A stretch of 64,000 nucleotides of DNA from Psychrobacter namhaensis (lineage in GTDB: Bacteria > Pseudomonadota > Gammaproteobacteria > Pseudomonadales > Moraxellaceae), in the NCBI RefSeq assembly GCF_016107545.1, contig NZ_JABASS010000013.1, positions 1 through 64,000 on the forward strand. The letters run 5' to 3'. A model generated the notes under the pieces. It was not told where the DNA came from. It was given only the letters and a program-made list of their open reading frames with translations, and ran no database searches. The translations under genes were made by a program, and so were the position numbers. This document shows positions 37,848 through 47,607 of the stretch, in pieces. Each line of letters begins with the position of its first letter. The first letter of the stretch is position 1.

Positions 37848-38199
37848 AAGATATACCTTATAAACATCAAATTTTTGGTTGGTAATATTGTTTTTATTAT
37901 CAGTAGGTGGCGTCAAAATCTCGTTATTTAGTTTTTTGTACTAATCAGCTGTTACTTTATAGCGAGTCAAACCTATCGTTGTAGACGCTTATTATATCAA
38001 ATAGCCAGTAGGTAATTGCAGTTGAATATAGTCAACGTCATGTTCGATTCTCTAGAATCACATAACGATGTTTCACAACAGTGACGGGCTACTTGGTTAT
38101 TGGTAGTCAAACGCTTACTAGAATTGACCTTATATACATAAGCTCGTATAGTCAAAAAGACGTTGTCTTCACTCACTTGTACTTGTATAGGATAAGCAC
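37848..38199. other. Intergenic region upstream of the M48 protease
   Basis: About 350 bases between divergent genes. The palindrome GATTCT-CT-AGAATC at 38046-38059 is the only notable feature and could bind a dimeric regulator; nothing else recognised. Confidence 0.4.
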
Positions 38200-39909
38200 T
38201 TGTCCCACTCTAATAGACAGTCGATGCTTGATAGGGCGACCATGAAGCAGTTGAATACAGGCAAGACAGCCAAGCGTACGCTGGAGGTGATATCGCCCTT
38301 CTATTCGCAAAAAAGAATGGGCGGCGCTATCTCAGTAGTACGCGCTCTTAAACTGGTGGTTTCAGCTACGCTGCTGGCGGTGACCACCGCTGCTAACAGT
38401 AATGACAGTAGCAATAGTAATAGCCAAGCGGCGCCATTCGCCTACAGCTCGTGGCAATCCCAAAACCCAGAAGAGTTGAGTTTACCCAATTTGCGCGGGC
38501 AGGGGTTAAGCTTTGCTGAGCAGTATCAAAACAAACTGCTTGGCGAGTGGTCGCTCCGAAACGTCAATGGGCGCATCAAGATGGAGCATGACCCATGGAT
38601 TCATGAAACCGTGAAAGACATGACGTGGCGGCTAAATGCACAAGCACGGCAACAAGCACCAATAGGTTTGGTTATTATTGACAGTCCGAGTATCAATGCC
38701 TTTGCAGCCCCAGGCGGCGTCATTGGTCTCAATACAGGGACGATCTTGGCCGCCAGTAGCATGGATGAGCTTGCCAGTGTCGTGGCGCATGAGGTCGCTC
38801 ACATCAGCCAACATCACTATGAGAATGGGGCAGATGAACGTAAAAAAGCATTACTGATGCAGATAGGCGGTATGCTGGCCGCGATTGCAGCGTCAGCTGT
38901 CGATAGTGATGCGGCGGCGGCGGTAATGATGGGAAGCCAAACCGCAACGATGAACAGTAGTATGGCTTTTAGTCGTAGCAATGAGCGTGAGGCGGATCGA
39001 GTAGGGATGCAAATCATGACCCAAGCGGGTTATGACCCAAGAGCCATGCCACGGTTTTTTGCCACGATGAATCAACAAAGCCAGCTCAATCAAGTGGAGA
39101 AACGGTTTTTACCAAGCTTTGTACGGTCGCATCCACTCAGTAATGAGCGACTGAGTGAGTCACAAAGTCGCGCGCAGCACTACCCCTCATTATCACTAAA
39201 CCAGCAGCAACGTTATCAGACGTTATTTGATCTGCTTTATTGGCGCGTACAAAGTACGGGTCAGCACGCCTCTGAGACAGTATTAACGACCGCTGCGAAA
39301 AATAGCGTTGGTGCCAAACTGGCCTTGATGCACTGGTATGGTGAGCAGCAACGCTTTGAAGACGCCGAGGAGATATTGGCTGAGATTAAAGCGTGGCCAG
39401 CGGCGCGGCGTCAGGGATTAGAGCCCTTGCTATCGATTACTCACAGTCAGATTTTAAGTGAACAAGGCAAGTGGTCACAGGCCGCTGATATTTTAGAGAG
39501 CCAGCAGCGCCTGTATCCTGAGCGTCGTGACCTGCGCCTTTATTTGGCGGAAGCACTCACCAATAGTAACCAACCTGTGAAAGCGCAAGCGTTGCTCAAA
39601 CCGTTGACTGAGCAGCAATCAAGCGATCGTTACGCGTGGCAGAGTCTACAACTGGCCAATGAAAAGCTTGCCAAAACCACGACATCACCGCAATTGGCCA
39701 AGATTGCGACCATCAACGCATTACGCTATCGCAGTCATGATCAGCTATGGAGTGGTCGTTTTGATCGTGCGCTTACCTCACTCACCCAAGCCAAACAACT
39801 GACGGAAAAAATGCAAAATACCGCACAAGCCAGCAGCGCCCGTCCGCTATTAGCCAATATTAATGCAGAAATAAAAGCGGTAAAAACCGCCAAAGACTTT
39901 GAGCCTTAG
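38200..39909 (+). CDS. bepA: M48-family metalloprotease with TPR tail, BepA-like
   Basis: A periplasmic zinc protease/chaperone of the BepA (YfgC) type, acting on outer-membrane protein and LptD assembly. The active site HEVAHISQHH is near residue 196, and the third ligand region SNEREADRVGMQIM near 260. The C-terminal third (about 365-560) is helical with TPR-like repeats. The start is uncertain. TTG at 38200 has a good AGGA ribosome site, but the signal peptide (LKLVVSATLLAVTTAANS) begins only near residue 50, so a later ATG (38224, 38242 or 38317) may be used. The sequence before it is basic and polar. The gene symbol is by similarity. Confidence 0.82.
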   Translation: MSHSNRQSMLDRATMKQLNTGKTAKRTLEVISPFYSQKRMGGAISVVRALKLVVSATLLAVTTAANSNDSSNSNSQAAPFAYSSWQSQNPEELSLPNLRGQGLSFAEQYQNKLLGEWSLRNVNGRIKMEHDPWIHETVKDMTWRLNAQARQQAPIGLVIIDSPSINAFAAPGGVIGLNTGTILAASSMDELASVVAHEVAHISQHHYENGADERKKALLMQIGGMLAAIAASAVDSDAAAAVMMGSQTATMNSSMAFSRSNEREADRVGMQIMTQAGYDPRAMPRFFATMNQQSQLNQVEKRFLPSFVRSHPLSNERLSESQSRAQHYPSLSLNQQQRYQTLFDLLYWRVQSTGQHASETVLTTAAKNSVGAKLALMHWYGEQQRFEDAEEILAEIKAWPAARRQGLEPLLSITHSQILSEQGKWSQAADILESQQRLYPERRDLRLYLAEALTNSNQPVKAQALLKPLTEQQSSDRYAWQSLQLANEKLAKTTTSPQLAKIATINALRYRSHDQLWSGRFDRALTSLTQAKQLTEKMQNTAQASSARPLLANINAEIKAVKTAKDFEP

Positions 39910-39924
39910 GCGGTTGTTTTTTAC
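39888..39924 (+). terminator. Terminator overlapping the end of the M48 gene
   Basis: AACCGCC and GGCGGTT pair across the stop codon and are followed by GTTTTTT. Confidence 0.65.
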
Positions 39925-40038
39925 GATAGGTGATGGTTTTTATGACAGACGGTTGCTTTTTTTGATAGGCGATTGGTTGTAAAGCATTGTCTTAAGTGGT
40001 GGCGATCGATGCAGCATTTATGATGCCACAAACAACGA

Positions 40039-40488
40039 TTAGCCCTGTAGCGCCTCTTTAACCAGTTTAGAGATTAACGCAGGATCCGCACGGCCAGCGG
40101 TTTTGGTCTTTAGCACACCCATCACGCTACCCATGTCACGCATTGAGGTCGCACCCTGCTCAGCGATCTCAGCGTTGACTAACGCACTAATTTCATCATC
40201 ACTCATTTGTTTTGGCATAAATTCATTAATGATATCAATCTCAAACTGCTCTTTGGTCGCTAAGTCATCACGGCCATTTTCTGTAAAAATAGTGAGCGAC
40301 TCTTGACGCTGTTTTAGCTGCTTTTGTAATACTTCTAGTACTTGGGCATCATCAAGTTCTGTTTGACGGTCAATCTCAATTTGTTTGACGACCGATTGCA
40401 CATTGCGCAAGACTTTAACCCGCTCAAGCTCACGAGCTTTCATAGAAGTTTTAATATTGTCTGATAAAGTCTGTTTGAGTTGGCTCAC
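40039..40488 (-). CDS. yqeY: GatB/YqeY domain protein
   Basis: A 149-residue protein matching the GatB/YqeY family, related to the tRNA-binding tail of the amidotransferase GatB. MKARELERVKVLRNV (about residues 15-29), IINEFMPKQMSDDEI (about 85-99) and GSVMGVLKTKTAGRADPALISKLV are characteristic. The biochemical role is not established. The start codon is GTG, with AAGGA spaced correctly. It is downstream of rpsU on the same strand, a common order in gammaproteobacteria. Confidence 0.88.
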   Translation of the reverse strand: MSQLKQTLSDNIKTSMKARELERVKVLRNVQSVVKQIEIDRQTELDDAQVLEVLQKQLKQRQESLTIFTENGRDDLATKEQFEIDIINEFMPKQMSDDEISALVNAEIAEQGATSMRDMGSVMGVLKTKTAGRADPALISKLVKEALQG

Positions 40489-40610
40489 GGTTATTATCCT
40501 TGTACGTTAAGTTTTATGGGTGAAACGCTATTCGTTCAATGTTAAGGTGAAAGCCTGCTGATGCGGACTCTCATAAAAGCATGTGTCAGCAATAATAAAA
40601 ATTGTAGCAT

Positions 40611-40648
40611 AAAAAACGCCACTGATATCGATGGATAACAGTGGCGTT
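40611..40648 (-). terminator. Terminator downstream of rpsU
   Basis: AACGCCACTG/CAGTGGCGTT with a 14-base loop is followed by a T-run on the minus strand, between rpsU and yqeY. Confidence 0.82.
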
Positions 40649-40684
40649 AATGTAGCGCTTGTACTTAACTAATCGTATTATCGA

Positions 40685-40900
40685 TTAGTACATACGAGTG
40701 GTACGAATAGTTTCGCGTTGTAACTTTTTCTTATAACGCTTTACAGCAGCTGCTTTTTTACGCTTACGTACTTGCGTTGGTTTTTCATAAAACTCACGCT
40801 TACGTACGTCTGATAATACACCAGCTTTTTCACAAGCGCGCTTGAAACGACGGATAGCGATATCAACTGGTTCGTTTTCTTTAACCTTAACTGCAGGCAT
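40685..40900 (-). CDS. rpsU: 30S ribosomal protein bS21
   Basis: A 71-residue, strongly basic protein of the small subunit near the anti-Shine-Dalgarno end of 16S r[23 protein letters not shown] and the [20 protein letters not shown] core are typical for bS21. A terminator right after it separates it from yqeY, which lies 200 bases further; tsaD lies on the opposite strand beyond two lipoprotein genes. Confidence 0.97.
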
Positions 40901-41351
40901 GAAGACTCCTCGATTAGGATGAGATACAAAGGCATTAGTTTGGCTGTGTATTAGTATTTAGCCGTAATATCTCAAGATTACTGGCATCAGCTCAAACTAG
41001 GATAATATTGCGCAGGAGCACAAGGGCAGGTATTTTAATAAAAAATATCAACAAAGTCAATGCTTTTAGCGCATTAATCCCTATTTATCATTAAGTTGCA
41101 GAGTGCCACAGAAACTCATCACATCATGAAATAGACGTGTTGACAGGCAGGCGCTACTGATAAGCGTGTTTCAAATTTATGGGGCAGCAATGTAATAAAA
41201 GCGGTAGCACAATGACCCAAAAAGCGCTGTATGGTGTGAATAAAAAATCCCTACTGTCTATAACGGTTTGGGCGGAGATTATGCTATGATAATTTGTATG
41301 GAATACTAAGCATATTACCCGTTTTATAGGCATTTTATTGAGGATGTTGGA
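40901..41351. other. Intergenic region between rpsU and a lipoprotein gene
   Basis: About 450 bases between divergent genes. TGCTATGAT at 41282-41290 is a reasonable extended -10 for the lipoprotein gene. No other structure is recognised. Confidence 0.4.
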
Positions 41352-41732
41352 ATGAGAAAAACAGTACTAAACACGGCGTTAAGCACAGCATTTATCGTCG
41401 CTTTGGGTGTGAGCGTTAGCGCTTGTGGTGGCGAAAACGAGCACGACTCACACGAAGTATTGGCAAAAGATCGCGTTGATGAAGCTGCGGCACTGGCTAT
41501 CAAAAATGCGCCGCCAGCTGAAGACATAGATTTTCCAGAAACAGCTCCGATGCCAGCTGCTGAAGCAGATGCCGCAGCAACGGCCGAAACAGCGACGACT
41601 GATGCAACAACTGAAGCGGAAACGACTGGCGCTGATATGACAGAAACGGCTGCTACTGACGATGCGGGTGCGGCGGGTGCAGGTTCTGACAGTGCCGAGA
41701 CGGCAGCTACTAGTAGTGCGGCGCCTCAATAA
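41352..41732 (+). CDS. Small acidic Ala/Thr/Glu-rich lipoprotein
   Basis: A 126-residue predicted lipoprotein: signal peptide with lipobox VSAC (Cys about 25). A short segment (EVLAKDRVDEAAALAIKNAP) follows, and from about residue 55 a low-complexity tail of Ala, Thr, Glu, Asp and Gly that is surely unstructured. I do not recognise a family. GAGGATG precedes the ATG. The next gene, a cytochrome c lipoprotein, has an equally acidic low-complexity linker, so the two may be functionally linked or share ancestry; they are about 125 bases apart on the same strand. Confidence 0.72.
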   Translation: MRKTVLNTALSTAFIVALGVSVSACGGENEHDSHEVLAKDRVDEAAALAIKNAPPAEDIDFPETAPMPAAEADAAATAETATTDATTEAETTGADMTETAATDDAGAAGAGSDSAETAATSSAAPQ

Positions 41733-41857
41733 GCGCTTGCTGGCTGAATAAGTCGTAGTTAACGGTGGTTAGCGCTGGCAAGTGGTAGGTAAGAGTGATG
41801 AGGTTCTATACTGTCATGAGCCGCCATCCCCATGAAATATCGAGTAGAGGTGTGATC

Positions 41858-42391
41858 ATGAAGTATAAACAACAGCGTGTGAATAAACTTACTTTATCTG
41901 CTATTGGTGTCAGCGCCCTGTTGGTGCTAAGTGCTTGCAGTAGTGACAACGAAGCGGTGGAGGAAACTGCTGTGGTCAATGAGCCTGCCGAAACCACCGC
42001 TGTGGTAGAAGAGGTGCCCGTAGCTGAGGTTGAAGTGGTTACGCCTGAGCCTATCGCTGAGGCCGAATCTACTGAGATAACAGATACTGAGGTAACGGCT
42101 ACTGACGCAAAGGCTGCGCAAGAAGTGACTGCTGAGCCTGAAGTCTTGGCCGCTGATGCAGGCGCTAAACTGTATGAGTCAAACTGCAAGGTCTGCCACG
42201 AAGCCGGTTTGCTTAATGCGCCAAAATATGGAGACGCAGCGGCGTGGAGTGCTCGTTTAACCAAAGACAAAGAGACACTGTACATGCACTCGGCTAAAGG
42301 CTTTAATAAAATGCCAGCACAAGCCGTAAATGGTGTCAGCGAAGCGCAAGTAAAAGCCGCTGTTGACTACATGCTAGCGTCAGTAAGCTGA
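41858..42391 (+). CDS. Cytochrome c5-like lipoprotein
   Basis: A 177-residue c-type cytochrome. The N-terminal signal ends with lipobox LSAC; the next 75 residues are an acidic Glu/Val/Ala/Thr-rich linker. The C-terminal domain (about 100-177) has the heme site CKVCH, then LLNAPKYGDAAAW, and the distal methionine in GFNKMPAQAVNG, as in cytochrome c5. The protein is therefore tethered to the membrane with its heme domain on a flexible arm in the periplasm. The start at 41858 has GAGGTG upstream; the longer frame from 41795 has no signal peptide at its N-terminus. A terminator follows. Confidence 0.88.
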   Translation: MKYKQQRVNKLTLSAIGVSALLVLSACSSDNEAVEETAVVNEPAETTAVVEEVPVAEVEVVTPEPIAEAESTEITDTEVTATDAKAAQEVTAEPEVLAADAGAKLYESNCKVCHEAGLLNAPKYGDAAAWSARLTKDKETLYMHSAKGFNKMPAQAVNGVSEAQVKAAVDYMLASVS

Positions 42392-42436
42392 TACGGTATA
42401 TATAGAATATATCAGCCATTGAAATTTGCTAAAATG

Positions 42437-42470
42437 ACCGTCATTGTGACTGACAATGACGGTTTTTTTA
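42437..42470 (+). terminator. Terminator after the cytochrome gene
   Basis: A ten-base stem ACCGTCATTG/CAATGACGGT with a T-run. Confidence 0.9.
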
Positions 42471-42630
42471 TGCCCGTTTTTTATTGATACCAATCTCAAA
42501 AATGTGATGAGCTGAGTCAAACGCATTTAGCCCACTAAGTGTCGAACTGACATTTTTGCTCCTGCTGCTGACATTTCTTGAAACGTATAAAACAAAAAAA
42601 CGCGGCAAAAAACGATATAAAGGCAACAGT

Positions 42631-43680
42631 ATGAAGGTATTAGGTTTAGAGACATCTTGTGATGAGACAGGGTTAGCGATTTTTGATAGTGAGCAAATAG
42701 ACAGCGACAATCAAGGGCTGCTCGGGCAAGTGCTGTACTCACAAATAGAGCTGCATGCGCTTTATGGTGGCGTGGTGCCTGAGCTTGCCAGTCGCGACCA
42801 CATTCGTAAGCTTGTGCCTTTATTTAATGAGCTTTTGGCACAATGCGATATCAGTAAGGACGAGATTGATGCCGTCGCTTATACCAAAGGCCCTGGCCTT
42901 ATTGGTGCCTTGATGACAGGGGCATTGTTTGGGCGCAGCTTGGCCTATGGCTTAGGTATCCCAGCGATTGGTGTCCATCATATGGAAGGGCATCTGCTTG
43001 CACCGCTGATGGGCGCCAATCCACCAGCGTTCCCTTTTGTCTCGTTATTGGTGTCAGGTGGCCATACATTGCTCATCGCCGCTCGCGGGGTTGGGCAATA
43101 TGAAATACTGGGGGAATCGATAGATGACGCTGCAGGTGAGTGCTTTGACAAAGCCGCCAAAATGCTGAACTTGCCCTATCCTGGTGGCCCTAATATTGCC
43201 AAATTGGCCGAAAATGGTGATCCCAGCGCTTATGATTTACCGCGTCCGATGCTACATCGCGGCTTGGATTTTTCCTTTAGTGGTATGAAAACGGCCGTGC
43301 ATAACCTGATCAAAGACACTGAAGGTTCAGGGAGTGGCTCCGACAGTAATCCACAAGTCCGCGCCGATATCGCCGCCAGTTTTCAGCATGCTGTGGTCGA
43401 CACGCTAGTAAAAAAATGCGTCAAAGCGTTAAAGCAAGCAGAGATGAGCCGACTGGTGATTGCAGGTGGCGTTAGTGCCAACATCCATTTGCGCGAAACA
43501 TTAGAAGCCGAGCTTGCCAAGATCAATGCCACGGTTCATTATGCGCCGCCTGCTTTATGTACCGACAATGGCGCGATGATTGCCTATGCCGGTTATGAGC
43601 GCCTGCAAGCGGGACAGGCTGATGATTTGGCGGTCAGCTGCGTGCCGCGTTGGCCCATGACTGAGCTGCCAGCGGTTTAA
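42631..43680 (+). CDS. tsaD: tRNA N6-threonylcarbamoyladenosine transferase TsaD
   Basis: Catalytic subunit of the t6A37 tRNA modification complex. [14 protein letters not shown] opens the ASKHA-fold ATP site; HHMEGH near residue 115 binds the metal; [10 protein letters not shown] (about 139-148), [15 protein letters not shown] and [13 protein letters not shown] are further signatures. I chose ATG 42631 (349 residues, the normal length) with AAAGG upstream, rather than the longer frame from 42556. The rpsU-yqeY pair on the opposite strand is a common neighbour. Confidence 0.96.
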   Translation: MKVLGLETSCDETGLAIFDSEQIDSDNQGLLGQVLYSQIELHALYGGVVPELASRDHIRKLVPLFNELLAQCDISKDEIDAVAYTKGPGLIGALMTGALFGRSLAYGLGIPAIGVHHMEGHLLAPLMGANPPAFPFVSLLVSGGHTLLIAARGVGQYEILGESIDDAAGECFDKAAKMLNLPYPGGPNIAKLAENGDPSAYDLPRPMLHRGLDFSFSGMKTAVHNLIKDTEGSGSGSDSNPQVRADIAASFQHAVVDTLVKKCVKALKQAEMSRLVIAGGVSANIHLRETLEAELAKINATVHYAPPALCTDNGAMIAYAGYERLQAGQADDLAVSCVPRWPMTELPAV

Positions 43681-43735
43681 TGGCTTGTTGCTTGAACATG
43701 TATCCATTAACATCTCGCTAACGTAAGGATCGTTT

Positions 43736-44107
43736 ATGCAGTGGTTCGCCATTGGTTTAGGAGCAGCGTTTGGTGCCTGCCTGCGCGCGTGGCTATCACG
43801 TTTTAATCCTGTGCACAGTTGGATACCACTTGGCACCTTGGGAGCCAATATCTTGGGTGGACTACTGATCGGACTGGCATTGGTGTGGTTTGAGCGTATG
43901 GGAAGTGGTCTGTCTGACAATGTACGCGTGTTTGTGATTACCGGTTTTTTGGGCGGACTGACCACCTTTAGCACGTTCAGCGCAGAGGTATTTGGTTTTA
44001 TTCATGATGGACGACTGCTGGCAGGGTTAGCGCTGATAGGGCTGCATGTTGGACTGACATTACTGGCGACGGCGCTTGGTTTTTACTTTTTTAAGCTGGT
44101 TTTGTAG
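43736..44107 (+). CDS. crcB: Fluoride ion channel CrcB/Fluc
   Basis: A 123-residue inner-membrane protein with four hydrophobic segments that exports fluoride as a dual-topology dimer. [14 protein letters not shown] (about residues 8-21), [14 protein letters not shown] (about 33-46) and the pore motif [14 protein letters not shown] (about 73-86) are diagnostic. AAGGATCG precedes the ATG. The 55-base gap after tsaD shows no fluoride riboswitch. Confidence 0.93.
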   Translation: MQWFAIGLGAAFGACLRAWLSRFNPVHSWIPLGTLGANILGGLLIGLALVWFERMGSGLSDNVRVFVITGFLGGLTTFSTFSAEVFGFIHDGRLLAGLALIGLHVGLTLLATALGFYFFKLVL

Positions 44108-44111
44108 CCTT

Positions 44112-44240
44112 TGATAGAATTATTTACTTAGTAGTCTGATTTAAGTAGTTCCTTTATAGCAGTCTATTTTAAGTGGTCTATTTTTTTCTTATTAGGTCTG
44201 TTTGAGTGGTTCCCTTGAGGTATACATTTCTAGACTATTG
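44112..44240. repeat. Degenerate direct repeats at the edge of the copper block
   Basis: Three imperfect copies of a roughly 25-base unit (AGTCTGATTTAAGTAGTTCC, AGTCTATTTTAAGTGGTC, GGTCTGTTTGAGTGGTTCC) fill the gap between crcB and cueR. Confidence 0.5.
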
Positions 44241-44280
44241 CATTGATAAGAAAGATAGGTAAGACTACATGTAATTTACT

Positions 44281-44673
44281 TTATTTGCCCTGTTCAAGAT
44301 CTTCTAATATGGCACAATCTGCATTTTTATCACCTGAGCAATGATCAGCAGATATCTGTAACACGCTTACTATATCTTGCAATTGAGCTATTTTTTGGTT
44401 TAAGACTTCTATATGGGTCAGTGTCAATTGTTTGACATCAGCACTCTGCCGATCTGTGTTTTTCCGCAAATCAAGCAACTCTTTCATCTGTTTAGAGGAA
44501 AAACCTAAATCACGAGCCTGTCTCAAAAAGCATAAGTCTTTTATATCTTGTTTAGAATAGATTCGATATCCTGAATTTGAGCGTTTTGCGGCATCAAGCA
44601 ACCCGATCTGTTCATAATAGCGGATCATTTTGGGAGAGATTCCTGATTGCTCTGACGCTTGACCGATATTCAT
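44281..44673 (-). CDS. cueR: Copper-responsive MerR-family regulator CueR
   Basis: A 130-residue activator. The N-terminal winged helix (MNIGQASEQSGISPKMIRYY, then RSNSGYRIYS) is MerR-type. The C-terminal metal loop reads CSGDKNADC, i.e. two cysteines separated by seven residues, the spacing that binds Cu(I) in CueR. It lies 66 bases downstream of copA on the same strand with AGGAGGAAAG as ribosome site, so it is cotranscribed with copA and feeds back on the copA promoter at 47250-47280. Confidence 0.92.
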   Translation of the reverse strand: MNIGQASEQSGISPKMIRYYEQIGLLDAAKRSNSGYRIYSKQDIKDLCFLRQARDLGFSSKQMKELLDLRKNTDRQSADVKQLTLTHIEVLNQKIAQLQDIVSVLQISADHCSGDKNADCAILEDLEQGK

Positions 44674-44738
44674 AACTTTCCTCCTGATATAAAAAGGGTT
44701 GAAGCCAAACTACCACTTTAACCCTATCTTAATACAAT

Positions 44739-47216
44739 CTATGCTTTAATCGTTGGCACCTGAAAATACTTTAAGCGTAAGGCATTACCTAGCACAAAAA
44801 CAGAGGATAGCGCCATTGCTCCTGCTGCAAAAATGGGTGACAACAAAATTCCAAACGCTGGATACAGAACGCCTGCGGCAATTGGAATTAGAGCAATGTT
44901 ATAGAAAAATGCCCAAAATAGATTTTGTCGAATATTTTTGATGGTGGCCTTACTTAAAGCAATCGCATTAGGAACCCCTTGTAGACTACCTGACATCAAC
45001 ACCACATCTGCTGCCTCAATCGCCACATCTGTCCCTGTCCCAATTGCGAGTCCGACATCAGCTTGAGCAAGAGCGGGTGCATCATTAATACCATCACCAA
45101 CAAAAGCCACTCGTCCATATTGTTGTTGCAGTTGACGTATCGCATCTACTTTTCCATCAGGCAACACTTCTGCGACCACTTGATCAATATTTAGTTTTGC
45201 TGCAATCGCTTGCGCAGTATGGCGATTGTCGCCTGTAATCATGGCTACTTTTAAGCCCAATTGATGTAAACCTGCAATAGCGGTATAAGTGGTGTCTTTA
45301 ATAGGGTCTGCAACGGCAATAATGGCTGCTAGCTTCTGGTCAATCGCAACATAGAGTGGGGTTTTAGCTTCTTGTCCTAAGTGTGCCGCTTTGTCTTTAA
45401 AGGGAGTAACATCAAGTCCTAATTGCTGCATATAACGATCAGCACCAATATGAACGGCTTGACCTGCCACTTCCGCTTTGATTCCAAATCCCGTCACAGA
45501 GTCAAAAGTAGTAATCGGTAATAAGCTAATATTTTGTTGCTCAGCTGCCTGAACGATGGCTAAGGCAATGGGGTGTTCAGATTTTGCTTCAACCGATGCC
45601 ACAATACGCAAGACTTGTTCGTGTTCAAACCCTTGTTGGACATAAAAATCCGTTAAGGTTGGTTTGCCTTCAGTCAATGTGCCGGTCTTATCGACCGCAA
45701 TGACTTTAACTTCCTGTAAAGCTTGTAACGCTTCGCCTTTACGGAATAAGACGCCCATTTCTGCACCGCGACCTGTACCAACCATAATGGAGGTAGGTGT
45801 TGCCAATCCCATTGCACAGGGACAAGCAATGATTAGGACGGCAACGGCGTTGACGAGAGCAAACGTCAAAGCAGGGTCAGGACCAAAAATAAACCACACA
45901 GCAAAAGTCAGAGCCGCTAAGAGCATGACCATGGGTACAAACCACATAGTGACTTTATCAACCAATGCCTGGATCGGTAATTTAGACCCTTGAGCCTGTT
46001 CAACCATGCGAATGATTTGCGCCAATACCGACGAGTCGCCAATGGCAGTTGCCCGAAAATTCAATGTTCCATTCTGATTGACCGTTCCTCCTACCACTTG
46101 ATCACCGACTTGTTTTTTGACAGGAACGGGTTCACCTGTAATCATGGATTCATCAATATAACTTTGACCTTCAATTACTTCACCATCGACTGGAACACGC
46201 TCACCGGGACGAATCTCAACAATCGTTTCTGTGGTCACCTCTGCAATCGGTACTTCAGTCACTTGCCCATTGTGGTGAACGCGTGCTGTTTTTGCTTGCA
46301 TACCCACTAGATGTTGAATGGCTTGAGAGGTACGCCCTTTGGCTTTTGCTTCAAAATAACGCCCTAATAAAATTAAGCTTACAATCACAGCCGCCGCTTC
46401 GTAGTAAACATTAACAGTGCCTTCAGGTAGAACTTCTGGAATAAATGTTGCGACTAGTGAAAAACTATAAGCCGCCAGTGTTCCAACCGCGACCAATGAA
46501 TTCATATCTGGGGCAAAGCGCCATAATGCTGGAATACCTTTTTGGTAAAAACGTCGGCCTGGAAAAATGAGTACCAACGTAGTCAAAACACATTGAATCA
46601 GCCAGCTTTGTTGCGTGCCGATATTGTCCATGACCCACATATGAAAAGCTGGAATCATATGTGATCCCATTTCTAGAATAAAAACAGGCACGGCTAAAAT
46701 TAAAGAGATCATTAAATCTCGTTTCAGCTGTTGCTGTTCTGTGGCTTTTTTATCCTGTTGAACACTCACACTTTGCTCAATCTGCTTAGCTGTGTATCCC
46801 GCTTTTTTAACGGCTTGAATCAAATCACTACTCTGTACTTGAGCGTTGCCTTGTACCCATGCGCGTTCAGTAGCAAGATTGACGTTTGCTTGTTGTACGC
46901 CCTCGATTTTTTTTAAGGCTTTTTCTACCCGTCCAACGCAGGAAGCACAGGTCATACCTTCTATCGACAGCTCGATCGGCTGAGATGCCAAAACCTTATA
47001 ACCGGCTCGTTCTACTGCTTTGGTTACTGCGATAAGGTCTAAAGGTTGAGACGAGGAAATCATGGCTTTTTCAGTCGCAAGATTCACCTCAGCATTTTCA
47101 ACACCTTCAACTTTTTTTAATGCTTTTTCCACCCGTCCCACACATGAAGCACAGGTCATACCTTCAATGGGCAATGTTTCATTGTAAAGATAAGACTTAC
47201 TATTTTCTGAGTTCAT
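44739..47216 (-). CDS. copA: Cu(I)-exporting P1B-type ATPase
   Basis: Pumps Cu(I) out of the cytoplasm. Two N-terminal heavy-metal-binding domains each carry GMTCASC (about residues 19-25 and 87-93). The membrane metal site CPC lies near 464, the phosphorylated aspartate in DKTGTLTEG near 507, [14 protein letters not shown] and [10 protein letters not shown] in the hinge, and HP in SEHPIALAI. Length 825 is normal for CopA with two such domains. I chose ATG 47216 with GAGGA upstream; the TTG at 47237 would add seven residues. It is transcribed with cueR and divergently from the small chaperone gene at 47367. Confidence 0.95.
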   Translation of the reverse strand: MNSENSKSYLYNETLPIEGMTCASCVGRVEKALKKVEGVENAEVNLATEKAMISSSQPLDLIAVTKAVERAGYKVLASQPIELSIEGMTCASCVGRVEKALKKIEGVQQANVNLATERAWVQGNAQVQSSDLIQAVKKAGYTAKQIEQSVSVQQDKKATEQQQLKRDLMISLILAVPVFILEMGSHMIPAFHMWVMDNIGTQQSWLIQCVLTTLVLIFPGRRFYQKGIPALWRFAPDMNSLVAVGTLAAYSFSLVATFIPEVLPEGTVNVYYEAAAVIVSLILLGRYFEAKAKGRTSQAIQHLVGMQAKTARVHHNGQVTEVPIAEVTTETIVEIRPGERVPVDGEVIEGQSYIDESMITGEPVPVKKQVGDQVVGGTVNQNGTLNFRATAIGDSSVLAQIIRMVEQAQGSKLPIQALVDKVTMWFVPMVMLLAALTFAVWFIFGPDPALTFALVNAVAVLIIACPCAMGLATPTSIMVGTGRGAEMGVLFRKGEALQALQEVKVIAVDKTGTLTEGKPTLTDFYVQQGFEHEQVLRIVASVEAKSEHPIALAIVQAAEQQNISLLPITTFDSVTGFGIKAEVAGQAVHIGADRYMQQLGLDVTPFKDKAAHLGQEAKTPLYVAIDQKLAAIIAVADPIKDTTYTAIAGLHQLGLKVAMITGDNRHTAQAIAAKLNIDQVVAEVLPDGKVDAIRQLQQQYGRVAFVGDGINDAPALAQADVGLAIGTGTDVAIEAADVVLMSGSLQGVPNAIALSKATIKNIRQNLFWAFFYNIALIPIAAGVLYPAFGILLSPIFAAGAMALSSVFVLGNALRLKYFQVPTIKA

Positions 47217-47249
47217 AACATCCTCTATCATGTTCAATCTGTTATCAAC

Positions 47250-47280
47250 AGCATATAGGTTGACATAATGGTAAGGTCAA
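47250..47280 (-). promoter_or_regulatory. MerR-type promoter of copA
   Basis: On the minus strand TTGACC (47280-47275) and TATGCT (47255-47250) are separated by 19 bases. MerR-family activators act on such over-long spacers. TTGAC and GTCAA form a dyad inside the element. CueR (44281) is the expected regulator. Confidence 0.8.
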
Positions 47281-47301
47281 GCTTGTTTTTTAAAAATGTG
47301 T

Positions 47302-47332
47302 TTGACCTTACCATCATGACAAAGCGTAAGCT
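47302..47332 (+). promoter_or_regulatory. MerR-type promoter of the copZ-like gene
   Basis: TTGACC (47302-47307) and TAAGCT (47327-47332) are 19 bases apart. The first 13 bases, TTGACCTTACCAT, match the copA promoter exactly but in opposite orientation, so one regulator probably controls both sides. Confidence 0.75.
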
Positions 47333-47366
47333 TAGTGATGAAATAAAACTTATTTGGAGAAAGATT

Positions 47367-47561
47367 ATGAAACTATTAATTGTAAATATGACTTGTGGTG
47401 GTTGCGCCCGTGGTGTGACAGCAACTCTTAACGATGTCGATCCAAATGCCAAAGTCGATATTGATTTGACAACAAAAGTGGTCAGTATCGACACCATCGC
47501 AAGTGTTGATCAGATGATGGCTGCTTTAGCAAGAGATGGTTTCCCTGCACAAATGCAATGA
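47367..47561 (+). CDS. Small heavy-metal-associated domain protein, CopZ-like
   Basis: A 64-residue single HMA domain with the metal motif NMTCGGCARGV (Cys at about 10 and 13) in the first loop. It is expected to shuttle Cu(I) to CopA or buffer it. The ATG at 47367 is preceded by TTGGAG at good spacing; a longer frame from 47268 would run through the promoter. It is divergent from copA, with a matching MerR-type promoter. The copZ name is by analogy only. Confidence 0.85.
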   Translation: MKLLIVNMTCGGCARGVTATLNDVDPNAKVDIDLTTKVVSIDTIASVDQMMAALARDGFPAQMQ

Positions 47562-47607
47562 ATCAGCCTGATAGTCGTGCATCTTAGACGATTAACAGAA
47601 AGGAGGG

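Noticed and set aside
41806..42285. Long minus-strand frame opposite the cytochrome gene
   Set aside because: It is a shadow of the Glu/Ala/Thr-rich linker; the plus strand has a lipobox, heme motif and ribosome site.
42556..42630. Longer N-terminus of TsaD
   Set aside because: The extra residues do not match the family, and the ATG at 42631 starts exactly at the conserved [11 protein letters not shown] region.
43681..43735. Fluoride riboswitch before crcB
   Set aside because: The gap is only 55 bases and lacks the conserved GG...CUGAUG-type core.
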